This document shows, one piece after another, positions 19,501 through 30,400 of a stretch of DNA of 64,000 nucleotides. The notes under the pieces were generated by a model. The model saw nothing but the letters and a program-made list of their open reading frames with translations, made no database searches and was not told the origin of the DNA. The stretch's first letter is position 1; every line of letters begins with the position of its first letter. A program made the position numbers and the translations under genes. Source of the DNA: Globisporangium splendens (lineage: Eukaryota; Oomycota; Peronosporomycetes; Pythiales; Pythiaceae); NCBI GenBank assembly GCA_006386115.1, contig VFIW01000039.1, positions 186,001 through 250,000 on the forward strand, written 5' to 3'.

Positions 19501-21007
19501 GGATCGCGGATTGCTTGGACGCCTTCTCCGAACGCACCTTTTCTCGGTCTTCAAAGTCGTAGATGTCCGATTCGTGTGTGGAATCGTCTTCTACATCAGC
19601 GTTTGCCTCGGCCGAGTCGTTATTGGCGCTAGTGGCATGTATACCGTCCGATACGAGACCATCGTCGTCCCCGCCATTAGGGTTTGCTGTTTTCGGTACG
19701 TGACGCGCCTTCTTAGGGAGCACAATGTTCTCAAAGGAGCCCAAGATGGACGCCGTCGCGGCGGCTTCCGCGAGAAACAGCACGAACGGCGTATTCAGCG
19801 ACGCAAAGCAGAGCCAAATACCGATAGGACCGAGCAGAATATGGTTCAGTGTCGTGTACAGCGAGCGGTGCTGCAGCACGACACGAAGTCCGATGGCGAC
19901 GAGCACGAGCACCGAGTACAGAGTGCACACGTAAATGGCGATCAGCCGCGCTTTAGCCTGCAGCTTCTGCGTATACGTCTCGGGTCGACTGATTCGGAAC
20001 AGCGCGTCTTCAATGTCGCTCACGACGGGCGTCTCCATCATCTCGAAGATGCGCATCTCGCCACAAAGCTCGAGCAGCAGTGCCGGATTGAACGTCGCAT
20101 TGCAGCGCGCCGTACCTGCAAACTGGCTGCTCCACGTTGGGATCTTGCTACCGCGCGGGTACACGTGCTGCTGCTCGTCGTGCGAGTGACTGCTACCGCT
20201 CGGATCGACCACCAGACGCACTTGTCCTGGCGCGACATCCCCACTCATGAGCCCGACTACATCGCCTTCGACCAAGAGGTTCATTGGGATGCGCTGCCAC
20301 TGGCTGTCCCGGTAGCACGCAACGTAGCTCGTCGACGGCAGCAAGAGTGTGGGCTTGACGCCGCCAATCCACGTCCTTCTCGGCGAAGTCTTATCGCTCT
20401 CGTTGTGCGCGGTGCCCACCATATTCTGGACCGCAACACGCACACGCTCGGCCATTTCTTCGTGGTGTCGTCTCTTTTGCGTCAGATTGAGCAGGATATT
20501 CAGCGTCGCGGCCGCGACCAGAAACATACCTTCAAAGAACGGCGCGAGCGTGCCCTCGTTGGCCTTGCGCGCGTAGTCTGTGATCCGGAAGACGGCGCAG
20601 ATCACGAGCAGCAGCGAGAACGGATCGCGGAACTCCTGCGTGAAGTTGGTGCTTTTCTCCTTCTCCCGGATCTGGTGCTCGATCGCCTGGAGCAGTCTCC
20701 GTCGCGCGACGACCATCGAGAGCCCGAGGTTCGCGCCATTGGTCGAGAACGCGTTCTCGCTCGCACCTGTTCGGAACGTGCTGTAGCTCGCTTGCGACGA
20801 CGATATACTGACGTCGGCTGTGAGTCTTCGCGGCGGGTAGTTCGGCGGCTTGGCGTGCTGGTGGTGACGCCACGACGCCGGTTCGGCGAAGGACGTGCCA
20901 CTGGATTTCCCGTGCATTCGCTCCCGCAGCGTCGGCGACTGCGACTCGCGCGGCCGCCAGCCGGGGGAGGAGGTCGGGGAGGGCTGCAGCAGACGCTCGC
21001 CTTCCAT
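16577..21007 (-). CDS. TMEM94-like relative of P-type ATPases
   Basis: A single uninterrupted exon. The ATG at 21007 is chosen because the longer frame to 21202 is low-quality sequence, giving 1476 aa. Several segments match what I know of metazoan TMEM94. One is T-M-L-C-C-F-D-D-D followed by an S-V-E-E-I-F-L-L-N strand. Another is the W-K-Q-H-L-x-S-L-K-P-I-G-L-A-I block. The third is I-F-L-G-M-V-A-T-G followed by C-G-I-R-F-V-Y-F-S and A-E-K-M-G-I-E-T-D-W-N-C. About four membrane helices lie in the N-terminal third and five or six in the C-terminal quarter, as in P-type pumps. The canonical phosphorylated D-K-T-G-T is not seen: the corresponding stretch reads C-C-F-D-D-D. TMEM94 has been proposed to act in ER magnesium handling. 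The large central insert is Ser- and Asp-rich and probably disordered. Confidence 0.75.
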   Translation of the reverse strand: MEGERLLQPSPTSSPGWRPRESQSPTLRERMHGKSSGTSFAEPASWRHHQHAKPPNYPPRRLTADVSISSSQASYSTFRTGASENAFSTNGANLGLSMVVARRRLLQAIEHQIREKEKSTNFTQEFRDPFSLLLVICAVFRITDYARKANEGTLAPFFEGMFLVAAATLNILLNLTQKRRHHEEMAERVRVAVQNMVGTAHNESDKTSPRRTWIGGVKPTLLLPSTSYVACYRDSQWQRIPMNLLVEGDVVGLMSGDVAPGQVRLVVDPSGSSHSHDEQQHVYPRGSKIPTWSSQFAGTARCNATFNPALLLELCGEMRIFEMMETPVVSDIEDALFRISRPETYTQKLQAKARLIAIYVCTLYSVLVLVAIGLRVVLQHRSLYTTLNHILLGPIGIWLCFASLNTPFVLFLAEAAATASILGSFENIVLPKKARHVPKTANPNGGDDDGLVSDGIHATSANNDSAEANADVEDDSTHESDIYDFEDREKVRSEKASKQSAIRRSLEYFLVALRFRTMRCTEAHASNSSSSSSFEDDDHGLRLPVPFRSFRLLERLGSTTMLCCFDDDILCEQSPSVEEIFLLNDKQGSSTVLDLHPERECETGLKFEDPKWKQHLPSLKPIGLAIMLNDTEDPASHYHTSMKYLVNETLSNLDDASTGGVRDPYLRSCMQRLSAHVRMLPFPKHLLNLSREMGFVVEDDLNVFQRRQSIHIICPRLAHHEHTTDRHDQGQDDMRYRGNLKTHLYSTVVQDKRTNRHQLLSRGHPTIALTQCSEYWDGKSICPLTSEKRRAILEMYNQWRVEDLDCVALSYVPVPHKLNALFSRKSHSPEASMNASGFSSYKTDMLPPVYLVDDSNSGDVNASSDGAIPANERSTHGADKFRNQLNVSPVASQCSADDKRFSASDLDAASNQYNSLSGSGAPIRSMSPTSRQRNPTGLVSFSDVASSTAINPSETGSTERDSLLWRIQEDQIFLGMVATGVQPKKGIPEFIEDLTACGIRFVYFSPRNMRRSKLLAEKMGIETDWNCAISLRPLDSDGPDPHRMTSNYSDWDVKARLPHGVEAIKRHLAEVDNVPLLVSLYTDSTPETISEMISIFQENDEVVMGVGSSLKESNAPLFSKADSAAALQGGLHSFFEEQLPKGKELPVFSEEDIQFSHILNTLTCSFRISSKEDDVRAKDATPSLTHLIELIRLGRCVLTNFHQMIAFIFVSQLFIATLILVSYIVPFPLVPQLSCASIFWLLWILVPALSLSMLASASEKDVMKQTPRKNEEIELQEDLPRLATYFLIRHVPSALLAIVVFECLLGFSLASSRPQLGDEYRDFQWFDFTLHNSIVLARPRPPVVAAAVDRAEAGMLLLIGVSILASSCGYLYRCESIFSMSPLRNRMWLGTSTGLLVVQLTISMVRAGLAGSDGHSLWFFIGEAVPWYFWTVLLVWPMIVIAVDEAVKSHDRYHMARYYKFLRMQFDTRLGMWSPK

Positions 21008-21395
21008 CGCGACGGCGTGCTGTGGGCGGAAGAAGAGACGCGCGCTCACGTGCGGTGGCTGCTGCGCATGAAGATCCGCACTGTGTCCGTTGAATGCGTG
21101 GCATTGACACCTCGCAGACAGACAACAATCATTACGAAAATGATACCACTGTTTGAATGAAAAGCGTGTCATAATCGTAGTAAAACTGTAAACTACTGTC
21201 AATAGGCGAAAAGAGTAGTGTTTGTTCGGTCGATAGACTGCGTTGTCTCAAAAACTCGCAACCCGATACCATCCACGGCATATGATTGGCTAGAAATACA
21301 TTAGCTATGTATTGTGATTGGTGGAAATGCCGCAGTACTGCGAGAGACGCCAGAAACCAACGAAAACGACGTCGTGGAGAGAAAAAGGGGTCGTG

Positions 21396-21403
21396 GCTCA
21401 TTC
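21396..21403 (+). promoter_or_regulatory. Oomycete-type initiator upstream of eIF1A
   Basis: GCTCATTC fits the oomycete Inr consensus (YTCANTYY) and lies 39 nt before the eIF1A ATG, the usual distance for a short leader. Confidence 0.45.
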
Positions 21404-21441
21404 TCGTATCTCAAGGAAGCCAGGAAGCCGCTCGAGACAAG

Positions 21442-21975
21442 ATGCCAAAGAACAAGGGGAAAGGAGGCAAGAACCGTCGTCGCGGGAAGAACGACAACGA
21501 GGAGAACAAGCGCGAGCTCGAGTTCAAGGAGGACGGACAAGGTGCGGCTCTCTGTACATTCGCGTAGTTACGATCCCCCTCCCCCCTTTTTGAAAAGGTG
21601 GTCACGCGAAGAGCTGTGTTGTTGCTGACATGGGTTGATTATGTGTTTTGTATGACAGAATATGCGCAGGTGGTGCGCATGCTCGGCAACGGTCGTCTGG
21701 AGGCGTACTGCTTTGACGGCGTGACGCGACTCGGCCACATCCGTGGCAAGATGAGAAAGAAAGTGTGGGTCGGCGCCGGTGACATCATCCTCGTGAGTCT
21801 CCGTGAATACCAAGACGGCAAGGTCGACATCATTCACAAATACAACGCAGATGAAGCCCGTAGCCTGAAGGCGTACGGCGAGCTGCCGGATAACGCGCGT
21901 ATCAACGAAACCACAGTCGACATGGCAATGGAGGGCGACGACGACGACATTGGCTTTGAATTTGACGACATCTAA
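21442..21975 (+). CDS. EIF1A: Translation initiation factor eIF1A
   Basis: Two exons, 21442-21541 and 21659-21975, with a 117-nt phase-1 intron. The product is 138 aa, close to the family's usual 140-150. The order is diagnostic: a basic Lys/Gly/Arg-rich N-terminal tail ([15 protein letters not shown]), an S1/OB fold beginning [13 protein letters not shown] with F-D-G and [10 protein letters not shown], and an acidic C-terminal tail ending [12 protein letters not shown]. eIF1A promotes 43S complex assembly, scanning and start-codon choice on the 40S subunit, and its C-terminal acidic tail contacts eIF5B. A candidate initiator lies just upstream. The TMEM94-like gene is divergent, 435 bp between starts. 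Confidence 0.95.
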
Positions 21976-22380
21976 GCACCGACGACGGAGCAGCAGCTGC
22001 TTCGCTTGGTTGCCGTTTGGCTCGCGCGCGAGAGTGAATTCGGAAAGGAGGCACCGGCAGTGGGTCTTTCCCCTCGCATTCAAGCTATTATTTTGAGGCG
22101 AGGAGAGGGATGCGTCATACGCAGTGGATTCGCGGAACTCTAGATGATAGCCAGCGTAGCCGTCGCGCGCAGTTGGGAAAGGATAGATGAAGGTTAAAAC
22201 TCGGCGGAATGCTACGTATGATTTGTGTATGCACGCACTCTCGTGTCTCTTGTGCATGTCTGTGTATTTGGCCGCCCTGTTCGCTCATTTCCATCGTGCC
22301 ACTGCTTGAAACAGCCTGCCAAGAGTATAAATAACCCATTAAGGCGGATAAGTGCGCGCAAGCGAGTGGAAAAAGCCAAA

Positions 22381-23028
22381 ATGGTCGCGACTCGAGTCAG
22401 CTCTGCACCAGCTGAGCCCATTCCTCGTAGCTTCTCGAAGCGGAAGCGCCAGGATTTCCTCTACACCAGCGTAGACGCCTCGAATAACATCAGCGAGATG
22501 CCGCTCGTCCAGAAAGGTCCTCTGTCGCCCACGAGCCTCGGACCTCGCTGCGAAGATGAAGACAGCGAAGACGCAAGCGGTAGACGCAGCAGCGTGTCAG
22601 CGAGCAAGAAAATGCGACCTGCGAAGCTCAAAGACGTCGGGAACCACCACCAAGAAGACGTAGACATGGAGGCGCCGCCGATGAGCCCGAGGGTTCGCAA
22701 GCGCCTCGACGATGCAAAGGAGAATGCCACTCTCTTCAACCCAGGTGAGCCGTGCAAATGCTTTTGTGCACTTGAGATGTCTTTTGCTGACGAAGCTGTC
22801 GTTTGTCGTTCTTCAGTGTGCACACAGGGCGAAGTCATTCAGTGGATGAGTGCGTGCCATCCCGATCTGATTGAATTTGGTCGAGACCTGGAGCGGAGAG
22901 GGTATCACACACTCAGCAGCATCGCTTTCCTGACTGAGGACGACATTGACTGCGACATCGACGCGGCCATCAAACAGTTGCTGCTCACGACGCTCTCGCG
23001 GCTTCGTCACCAGTTCTTCCGAATGTGA
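22381..23028 (+). CDS. SAM-like domain protein with disordered N-terminus
   Basis: The ATG at 22381 begins a protein of 191 aa if a 72-nt intron (22745-22816, GTGAGC...TTCAG) is removed, or 215 aa if it is retained, because the intron keeps the frame open. Residues 1-120 are hydrophilic, rich in Ser, Pro, Arg and Glu, with basic patches that could act as nuclear localisation signals. The C-terminal about 65 residues resemble a sterile alpha motif: V-I-Q-W-M, then L-E-R-R-G-Y-H-T-L-S-S-I-A-F-L-T-E-D-D-I, and a final helix of Leu-rich sequence. SAM domains mediate protein or RNA binding, and I cannot name the partner. A TATA-like GTATAAATAA sits about 55 bp before the start. Confidence 0.6.
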   Translation: MVATRVSSAPAEPIPRSFSKRKRQDFLYTSVDASNNISEMPLVQKGPLSPTSLGPRCEDEDSEDASGRRSSVSASKKMRPAKLKDVGNHHQEDVDMEAPPMSPRVRKRLDDAKENATLFNPGEPCKCFCALEMSFADEAVVCRSSVCTQGEVIQWMSACHPDLIEFGRDLERRGYHTLSSIAFLTEDDIDCDIDAAIKQLLLTTLSRLRHQFFRM

Positions 23029-23125
23029 TGGAGAGATGGCTGTAGCTGCTAGTGTTATGATCCCTTTACCTATAGGCTTGACTTTTCAGAAAAGTATACA
23101 ATGCGAAGACAATTAATCCGATTCC

Positions 23126-26100
23126 TCATTGTTCTCTTTTGTGCGAAATTGACCGTGGAGAGTTCTTTCTCTCAGCTGGTTCGTCCGATGCATTGCAGTT
23201 CGATAGCGTTTGCGAGAGGTTCTCCGTCTCGATTGCCATAGCTGCATCTATGGCCACTGGCTCGCCGGGTTCACCTTCGCCTTCCAACGAGTCGTTTTCA
23301 TCTGGAACGGCATTACTGTCGTGGACGTGGCACGATGACACTGCTTCGTGGGTTGTAGATTCGCTTGGCACTTCATCCACAATTCCAGTTTCATGGGACG
23401 GATTTTCGTAGTTGACATCATCATAGGAATCCTCGCTTGGCACATGCGTCGTTGGCATCTCACTCTCTGGATCGAAATGAGACCCAACATAGCCGTCCGT
23501 AGCTGGCTGTGACGAGCTTTCTCCAGGTTGATCGTGATATTCCTCAAACTGGTCGTGGTAAACAGTATAATTGAACTCCACTGCATCTGCTTCGAACTGG
23601 TCGTCATATGTGAGATCAGAAGCAAGCATTCCATGCGGATGATCAACTGTGTTTGTGTCATAGACTGCTTGATCCGGAGTGCTCGCGTAGTCAGCTGTAA
23701 GCTGCTCTGCATGAGACTCTTCTGCCCTTGTCGCATCATGATAGCCGTCAAATTCCACCGCAGCATTATCGAGTTGGTAATCCATGCCGTAAGATTCGTG
23801 ATATCCTTCACCGTCCCCCGTATACTCTTCATGATTTTCATAGGCATGAGTGTAGTCGCCTTCGACACCGAAGCTCGATTCGACGTGCTCACTAGACTCG
23901 GAGATCCATTCTTGCGAGTGGTTTTCGGGAACAGCAGATCCATTATCCATATTGTCAGGGAGTAGGCTGTCAGCAGCAGTAGGTTGATCGCTCAAAGAAT
24001 CTACCATCGAGACAGCTTGATCTTCAGAAACTGTGTCGTCTTGCTCAATCGTGGCAAAATCCATGGGCAATTCTGACGATGGCTCTGGAGTCGAGTCGTC
24101 AGCCGTTGACACACCATTATCCTCTTCCTTTCCTGATGCAGCTTGCTCTAGATCGGGACAGCTAGATGTTGAGTTGTTCATATCATTTTCCTCAAGCGTC
24201 TCCTCTTCAGCGATGCCAACGGGTTCCACTTCAGACGTTTGCTCGGGTGGGTCTTCACTGACGGCAATTGCTGAGGTGTCACTGTCGGAGCCGGTCTGTG
24301 TTGTGTCTTCAACTGCATTTTCGAGGCTGATATCAATATCTACGTTCTCATTGTTGTGATCCAGAACGGCGGGAGCTTGAGAAGATTCCTCGGGAATGTC
24401 GACGATATCCTCCTCGTAAGTTGCATCCATGCCATCAATTGGATGACTTGGCTGATCACCACCGACGATCAGATCTTCCAGAATCGCTGCGAAAGTCGCA
24501 GGATTGTCTCCGGCACCACAAGCTTCATCGCTGTGCTGAACAACGCCACTTGAATAATTGTTATCAAGAATTTCCTTGGATACAGTGTGACTGTCTTCTT
24601 CGCAGATGTGAGGTACATCGCCATCGAGTTCTCTCTGCGCTGGATCTGGTTCTGTAAAACCGAAATTTACCGTAGCTTCATTTCCACTCTCAGCGCTTTC
24701 TTGGGCAGTTGTGTCCTCAGAAACCAAAGTATTCGAACCAATGTCGCACACAGCAGATTCACTGAGATTCTGCTCCGACTCTGTTAAGTCAGTGTGTTTG
24801 TCATCAACGACCATGCGAAGCATATCACCGGGTGAACTCTCGTCAGGAGAATTACTTGAGTCGGCAGTATTGTTTGAACTGTCTTTCAGAAATGTACTGA
24901 CATCCCTGTGCTCACGGTCTTCTGTCTCCGAGTCATAACTTGCGTTGCTTGAACTAGAAGCCGTAGCATCGTTGCCTGACTGATCAGCTTCAAGAGCAGC
25001 TGACAGTTTTTCGCCAGAGTCAGCTTCAGCGTCGTGTATGATGTCGCATGTTTGCAGGATTTCATTTGGCTCGCTTTCTGCAACTTTTATTCGAGTTTCC
25101 TCAGAAAATGGAACCGAAATGCTTGATAATTGTTTATGCTGGTCATCGATCCCATTGGGCTGGAGTTTGTTTTCAGCTGGCATTTCTGATGCAGGTGACT
25201 TGGATGCTGCAGTAGAAGCGGAGTTGTTTGGCGAGCCTAAAGGCGTCTTCTCTCGCGGCGATCCGAATTTCACCTCCTTTTCTTCTTTTTGGATGAGCTG
25301 GTAGATTTCGATTCAACCTCGTCGTTAAATCGAAACCGCGGGCTGAAGAATGGATCTCTTGGCGACAAAATGCTTTTTGATGGTGATGACGTAGAATCCA
25401 AAGGTGGCAAGTTTTCTTCTATGTCGAAGTCACTACGGTAGCATAGACATAGATTATGGATATTGTAAGTCTCTTGAAGTACTTAAATATACCTCACCTC
25501 TCATCATCATCATCACCGAAGGTGGCAAGATTGACCCTTTTGATAGTACATCAGCGACGATCGAGCGCGGGGCAGGAATGCCGGAACTGGTGTGTCGCTG
25601 TCTCTCTTTTGCCAATGGGCTCGGAAGGCGCAAAGAGTTTGTCAAGCTGCCAGAGCGAGGGCTACTCAGCAGACGAGTTGACGATTTACCAGGACTGTCG
25701 AATCCAGCTGAGATCTGCTTGCGTTTTCCAGCAGATTTCGTCGACATTGTTCTCTTCGCAGCTAAATAGGAATTTCGCACAGTTGTCGTAATCGCGTGAT
25801 CTACACCAAGGTATTGCTCAGCTAGACCGACACCCTAAGAGGCGAGAGAGTGATTTAGTATCGGCTTCCCCTCACACAACAACAGTGGAGAGACTTGCCT
25901 TTTTGTAACTCATCACAGAATCTTCGTAGTCCTTGAGGAATTCTTGTTCAACTCCAATATTGTGGTAGGCGATGCACATGACTGACACACGATCAAGCTG
26001 TTGACTAGACGAAGAAGTCTCGCCGTTTTCGTTTTTCTTTTTGGCATCTGCTGGTCCGACATTTTTCCCTTCTTGATGACCCGGACTCGTCTGTTTGGAC

Positions 26101-26877
26101 TGGAAAAACTCTTCTTGAAGTATAATCAGGGCTTCCTGAGCCTGCTCCAGTGCATTCTGATGTTTGCCCAGTTGTGACAGCACGGCACAGATGTTGAGGT
26201 GAGTGTCAGCTGCATTTCGTACGTTTTGCAGCTTTTTCTCGATTTCCAGAGCACGTTTCAAGCACGTCATGGCGGCATGTAGTTTTCCCAGTCGACGATA
26301 GTAGCATGCCAGATTGTTCAGAGTTGTGGCCTTTCCTGATGGATGGTGCTTGGTGAGAATCTCAGCTTTCTTCAACAAGTCAATTGCGACCGCGCAATTG
26401 TCTAAAAAATACGCCTTTTGTCAGCCAGTTCCTACAAATGCAGCAACAAAAACAAGCGAGTGTACCTTGCTGGAGGAAGCTCATCGACAGCAGATTGCAC
26501 ATCTCGGCAAGCGCTTTGCATGCATGGAGCACCTCGGGACTATCTGCTCCAAAGAGATGCCGTCGCAGAACCAGCGCTCGCTCCATACAACCAAATGCCT
26601 TGAGGTAGTCGCCCTACAAACATATCAAAATTTAGCAAATTAGTACTGCGGGCTCCTTTTGTTTCTCTACCATTTGTGACGTACTGCTTGCTATTGATAG
26701 ACGCATTCTTCATCCAGCCGATGCAGTGACTCAAGCTCTCGCTGTTCTTCTTTCGCACTGCGAATAGCCTGGAGAACAAACAGCACGCCATCTTAATTCA
26801 GCAAACCGGATGCACCAACGCGCGCGCCGATCGCCTCCGCACCAGAGTAAGTGCCATCCTCTTACCTTGCTGGTCAT
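23126..26877 (-). CDS. TPR protein with long acidic C-terminal tail; two apparent frame breaks
   Basis: Exons read 26877-26866, 26768 to about 26685, 26613-26466, 26401-25899, 25834-25498 and 25418-23126. Exons 3 to 6 join in exact phase. The exon 4 to 5 intron uses a GC donor (GCAAGT) with an AG acceptor. Exons 2 to 5 encode tetratricopeptide repeats, e.g. G-D-Y-L-K-A-F-G-C-M-E-R-A-L and the N-N-L-A-C-Y-Y-R-R-L-G-K-L repeat, resembling kinesin-light-chain-like arrays. The remainder is Ser/Pro-rich, then about 700 residues dominated by Asp, Glu, Ser and His-Asp repeats. Two frame problems are visible: exon 2 needs about one extra base near 26693, and exon 6 meets a TGA at 25270-25272 just after an A-rich tract, where one extra A would join it to the 715-codon acidic frame. 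The alternative is two genes, the second starting at a Met near 25183. Confidence 0.6.
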
Positions 26878-27427
26878 TTGCAAGTGCACCGCATCAATAT
26901 GCCATACAGAATGCGAGTTCTTGCAGCGAACGCAAGTTTTTTTGCAGCATGTTGCCTCTGTCGTCTGCTTTTAAAGCGAGCACATGCTAATAATAACCTT
27001 CCACTCCATTGACCAACTGGATCCATCTGGAAAAATACCCGTGCATGCACTTCTCCATTGACGATAGTTAACAATGACCAGAAGCTCTTCATAGCGCACT
27101 CCATACATCAGCAACGCATTACTGTAGTCCATCCACGGAAAACAGCGCAGCAGAAGTGCCAAAAGCCATTCTCCGCATTTTGGTGAAGAACACAGGGTTG
27201 TTGCTGCAGATCGACCATCACTCTGCAAGTTCAACTTGTCGTTCGTTCGTTCGTTAGTGTGAGTGCTGGTCATTTGGGTTTCACACACAGCAGCAAAATT
27301 AGAAACGCGGTCGTTTCTAAGATCCCAGTCAGATTTAGAAACGGATGCTCGAGATGTGCGCCAGCCATTTGCCGTTGTAAAATCCGTCGTCGGCATCCGA
27401 TCCAAAGAGACTTTGAAGGAAGACACG

Positions 27428-30400
27428 ATGGCACCAGGCAAGCGCCGTCGCACGACGATGGCCGAAGAGAACGGCGCGAAGAACGGCGCCGCCGCTAACA
27501 AGAAGACAGCGGCAGTGGCCACTACCGCCAGCAGCAGCAGCAGGCGCACAGCGGAAAGCGCGGTTGCGGCATCGCGATCCGACGCCAAGAGCAAGGATGA
27601 CGCAAGCGCCGTTGCATCCAGTGCCGATGGACCAGCGGTGTCCGCTGCGACGGAAGCCGTCAAGTTCGAGACTCTGTGCGCAGAATACGATGCGATCATC
27701 TCGCTGTTGGAAGGCAAGTACAGTTTCATCCGCGCGCTGATGAACGAGTTCTGGGAGACGCTTCGCAAAGATCCGCAATCGGAGAAGGGATTGATTATCG
27801 AGAGCGACGCCGAGTGGTTCTGGTTTGCTGAGATGAAGTATTTGATCATCTTCTTGTACGAAATGGCGTTCATGGAGTTCTCCATGAGCGTCACAAAACC
27901 CGATTTGATCACCGTTGGCGCTAATTCGACTTCCCAGTTGAAGGAGACGCTCTCCAACCGTGACAACATGCAGGAACGTGTGGAATTCTTGGTACGTTTG
28001 CAACAAAGCACTTTTGTTCATGGGTTGGTGGGATTCACTTGCTAACTACACGTCTATCTTATGTGCAATCAGGCGAGATTGAAGAACTACGTGATCAACC
28101 TGGGCAACCTGCGCATGAAGACGACTGTTGACCAGGGAAAGACGCTGCCGCGCGTGTTCCGCTTGGCGAAAATCTACAAACTCTCGGAGCAGGAGACCGA
28201 TTTGTTCCAGTTGCTTGTCGTGTTGCAGGGTTGCCAGTCGAATGCAGTGCGCTGCCAAATGATCGAAGAAGACGCGCAGCGTAAGATGACCGCTTGCCAG
28301 CGACTCGCCGGCATTTCGGAAATCGACGTGGTAGAATTCCACGACGACCAGCGGGAGCATGTGAAAGAGGGAACCGTGATCGTCGACGAGGAAAACTACT
28401 GCACGGCGCTCAGTCTCTCAAATATCTGTGTGCGCGTGTTGCTCGGACGCACTTTGTCGAGCAACCAAGTGCTTAAACTCAGCCAAACTGCGCTGGAAGA
28501 TTTGCTGAAAGAGGAAGGTATGGTATTTACCGATGTGCTCGACCACAAGCCAAGTGAATCGGCGCCTGCGAAGGCGAACAGCTCCAACGCGCGCAGCAAG
28601 AGGAGAGAACGCGATGAACGATCCGATGAATCGGAAAGCTCTGAGTCGCATAGTTCTTCAAATGAGAGTGAATTCGATGAAAGAGAGTCGACAGCGTTTT
28701 CATTTATTGGGGGATATGGGGACCGCGCGAAAAAGTCACGACGGAAGTATCGAGCTGTCTCGGACGCCGATTATTCGAACAGCATATCTATCCCAGTAGT
28801 CATGGACCAGGGTGAAATGAAGCCTTACAACCCGTCGAACCAGTTGGACTACCTCGAAGACCGATTCCAAGTTGTCGCTTTCGCCATTCGTGCGTCTGGT
28901 GCGCGCGTGAAGGACCAAATGAAGGAGGCCGGAACGAAACAGCCGTGGGATAGCTCGGCCCCCGCGTCAGCCGGTCGAAGAGAGCTCAAGGCCAAGCAGC
29001 GTGTCCATGACCGCCGAACCCTGCACCGGTTAAATCTGACGAAGAAGGCGAACTTGCCATTGCCGCGTCTGGAAGAGCTTGCGGCCAGGTTTAAACTCAA
29101 CAAGTTTGAGCAGAATGTGATCGTGATGCTGATCGGCAAAACGATCTCTCCTGTGATCAAGAACCTTATCGACGGTGTGGATACATCTCCAGTTCAGCGC
29201 ATGGATGAAAGTATCATTATTAACCAGATTCTGTCCGTGTTTTGCGACACCTTCCAAGAGCAAGTTGCCCACCGCGTGTACTTTTACAAGTCTTCTCGAC
29301 TTTTATCGCGTGGACTCGTGAAACTGCACCGTGGTCGATGGCATTCGACTGCCGGAGATTTGGTCGACCAACGAGTCGAGCTTGACCGCCGTGTGTTGGA
29401 CTGGGTCGTCGGACTGGACACTGAGATCAATGAGTTGGTGGAAGGATCCGACTTGTATTACCCGAAAGTGCAGTTGGACCAAGTCGTGCTGCCAGAAGAG
29501 CATAAAGCGACCATCTTGCAGACAGTGGAAAGCTACGAAAACTTCCGAAAGTATCGAAAGAAGAGTGGTCTTGAAGACACCATCAGCTACGGCGCAGGGC
29601 TTGTTTTGCTGTTGTGCGGAGCAAGTGGCACGGGTAAAACGATGACTGTGAACGCTGTTGCGCACCATCTGAAGAAGCGCGTGTTGCTGGTTGATTTCCC
29701 ATCGTTGCAGGGAAAACGTCAAGAAGGAGTTGAGACCGATGCGGATCTTCGTGGTCTTTTCCGAGAAGCTGAAATGGGCAACGCTGTGCTTTTCTTCGAC
29801 GAGTGCGAAACCATATTTAAGCAGCGTGACATGGGTGGCGATCGGCTTTTGAACGCGCTCTTGACGGAAATCGAACGATATGAGGGTATTGTGTTCCTCG
29901 CTACTAACCGTCCATTTGACTTGGACGAGGCTATGCACCGCCGTATCACTGCAGTATTTGAGTTCAAGGCACCTGACCATATTCAGCGTCGCAAGATCTG
30001 GAAGGTTTTGATCAACAACCACTTGAAGACGTCGGATGACATTGACTGGGATGCGATCAGTTTGAAGTACGAGTTGAGCGGAGGGTTCATCAAGAACGCC
30101 ATTCTCTCTGCGCTGCTGAAAGCCATCTCACGAAATGCTGAAGACCCTGTGATTAATCACGACGACATCGTGACGGGTTGTGCGCTTCAGATGCGAGGAA
30201 GCTTGCACATGAAGACGTTTGACCACCGCGTTGTGCCGACGAGTGGATTGGATTCTCTGATCGTCGAAGACTCAGTGAAGGAGAAGCTGCTCAAGATTGT
30301 GCAGTTTGAGAAAGCTCGAAGTGTTATTTATGGTCAATGGGGTTTCGATTTCGGTGAAGCCAAAAGCAAGCAGAAGGGCATCAGCGTGTTGCTCTGCGGT

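Noticed and set aside
19511..21160. 549-codon open frame antisense to the TMEM94-like gene
   Set aside because: It mirrors the GC-rich codons of the opposite strand and is Arg/His-rich without domains; a shadow frame.
26971..28011. Long open frame antisense to the start of the AAA+ gene
   Set aside because: It overlaps a well-supported exon and crosses its intron without any domain signal.
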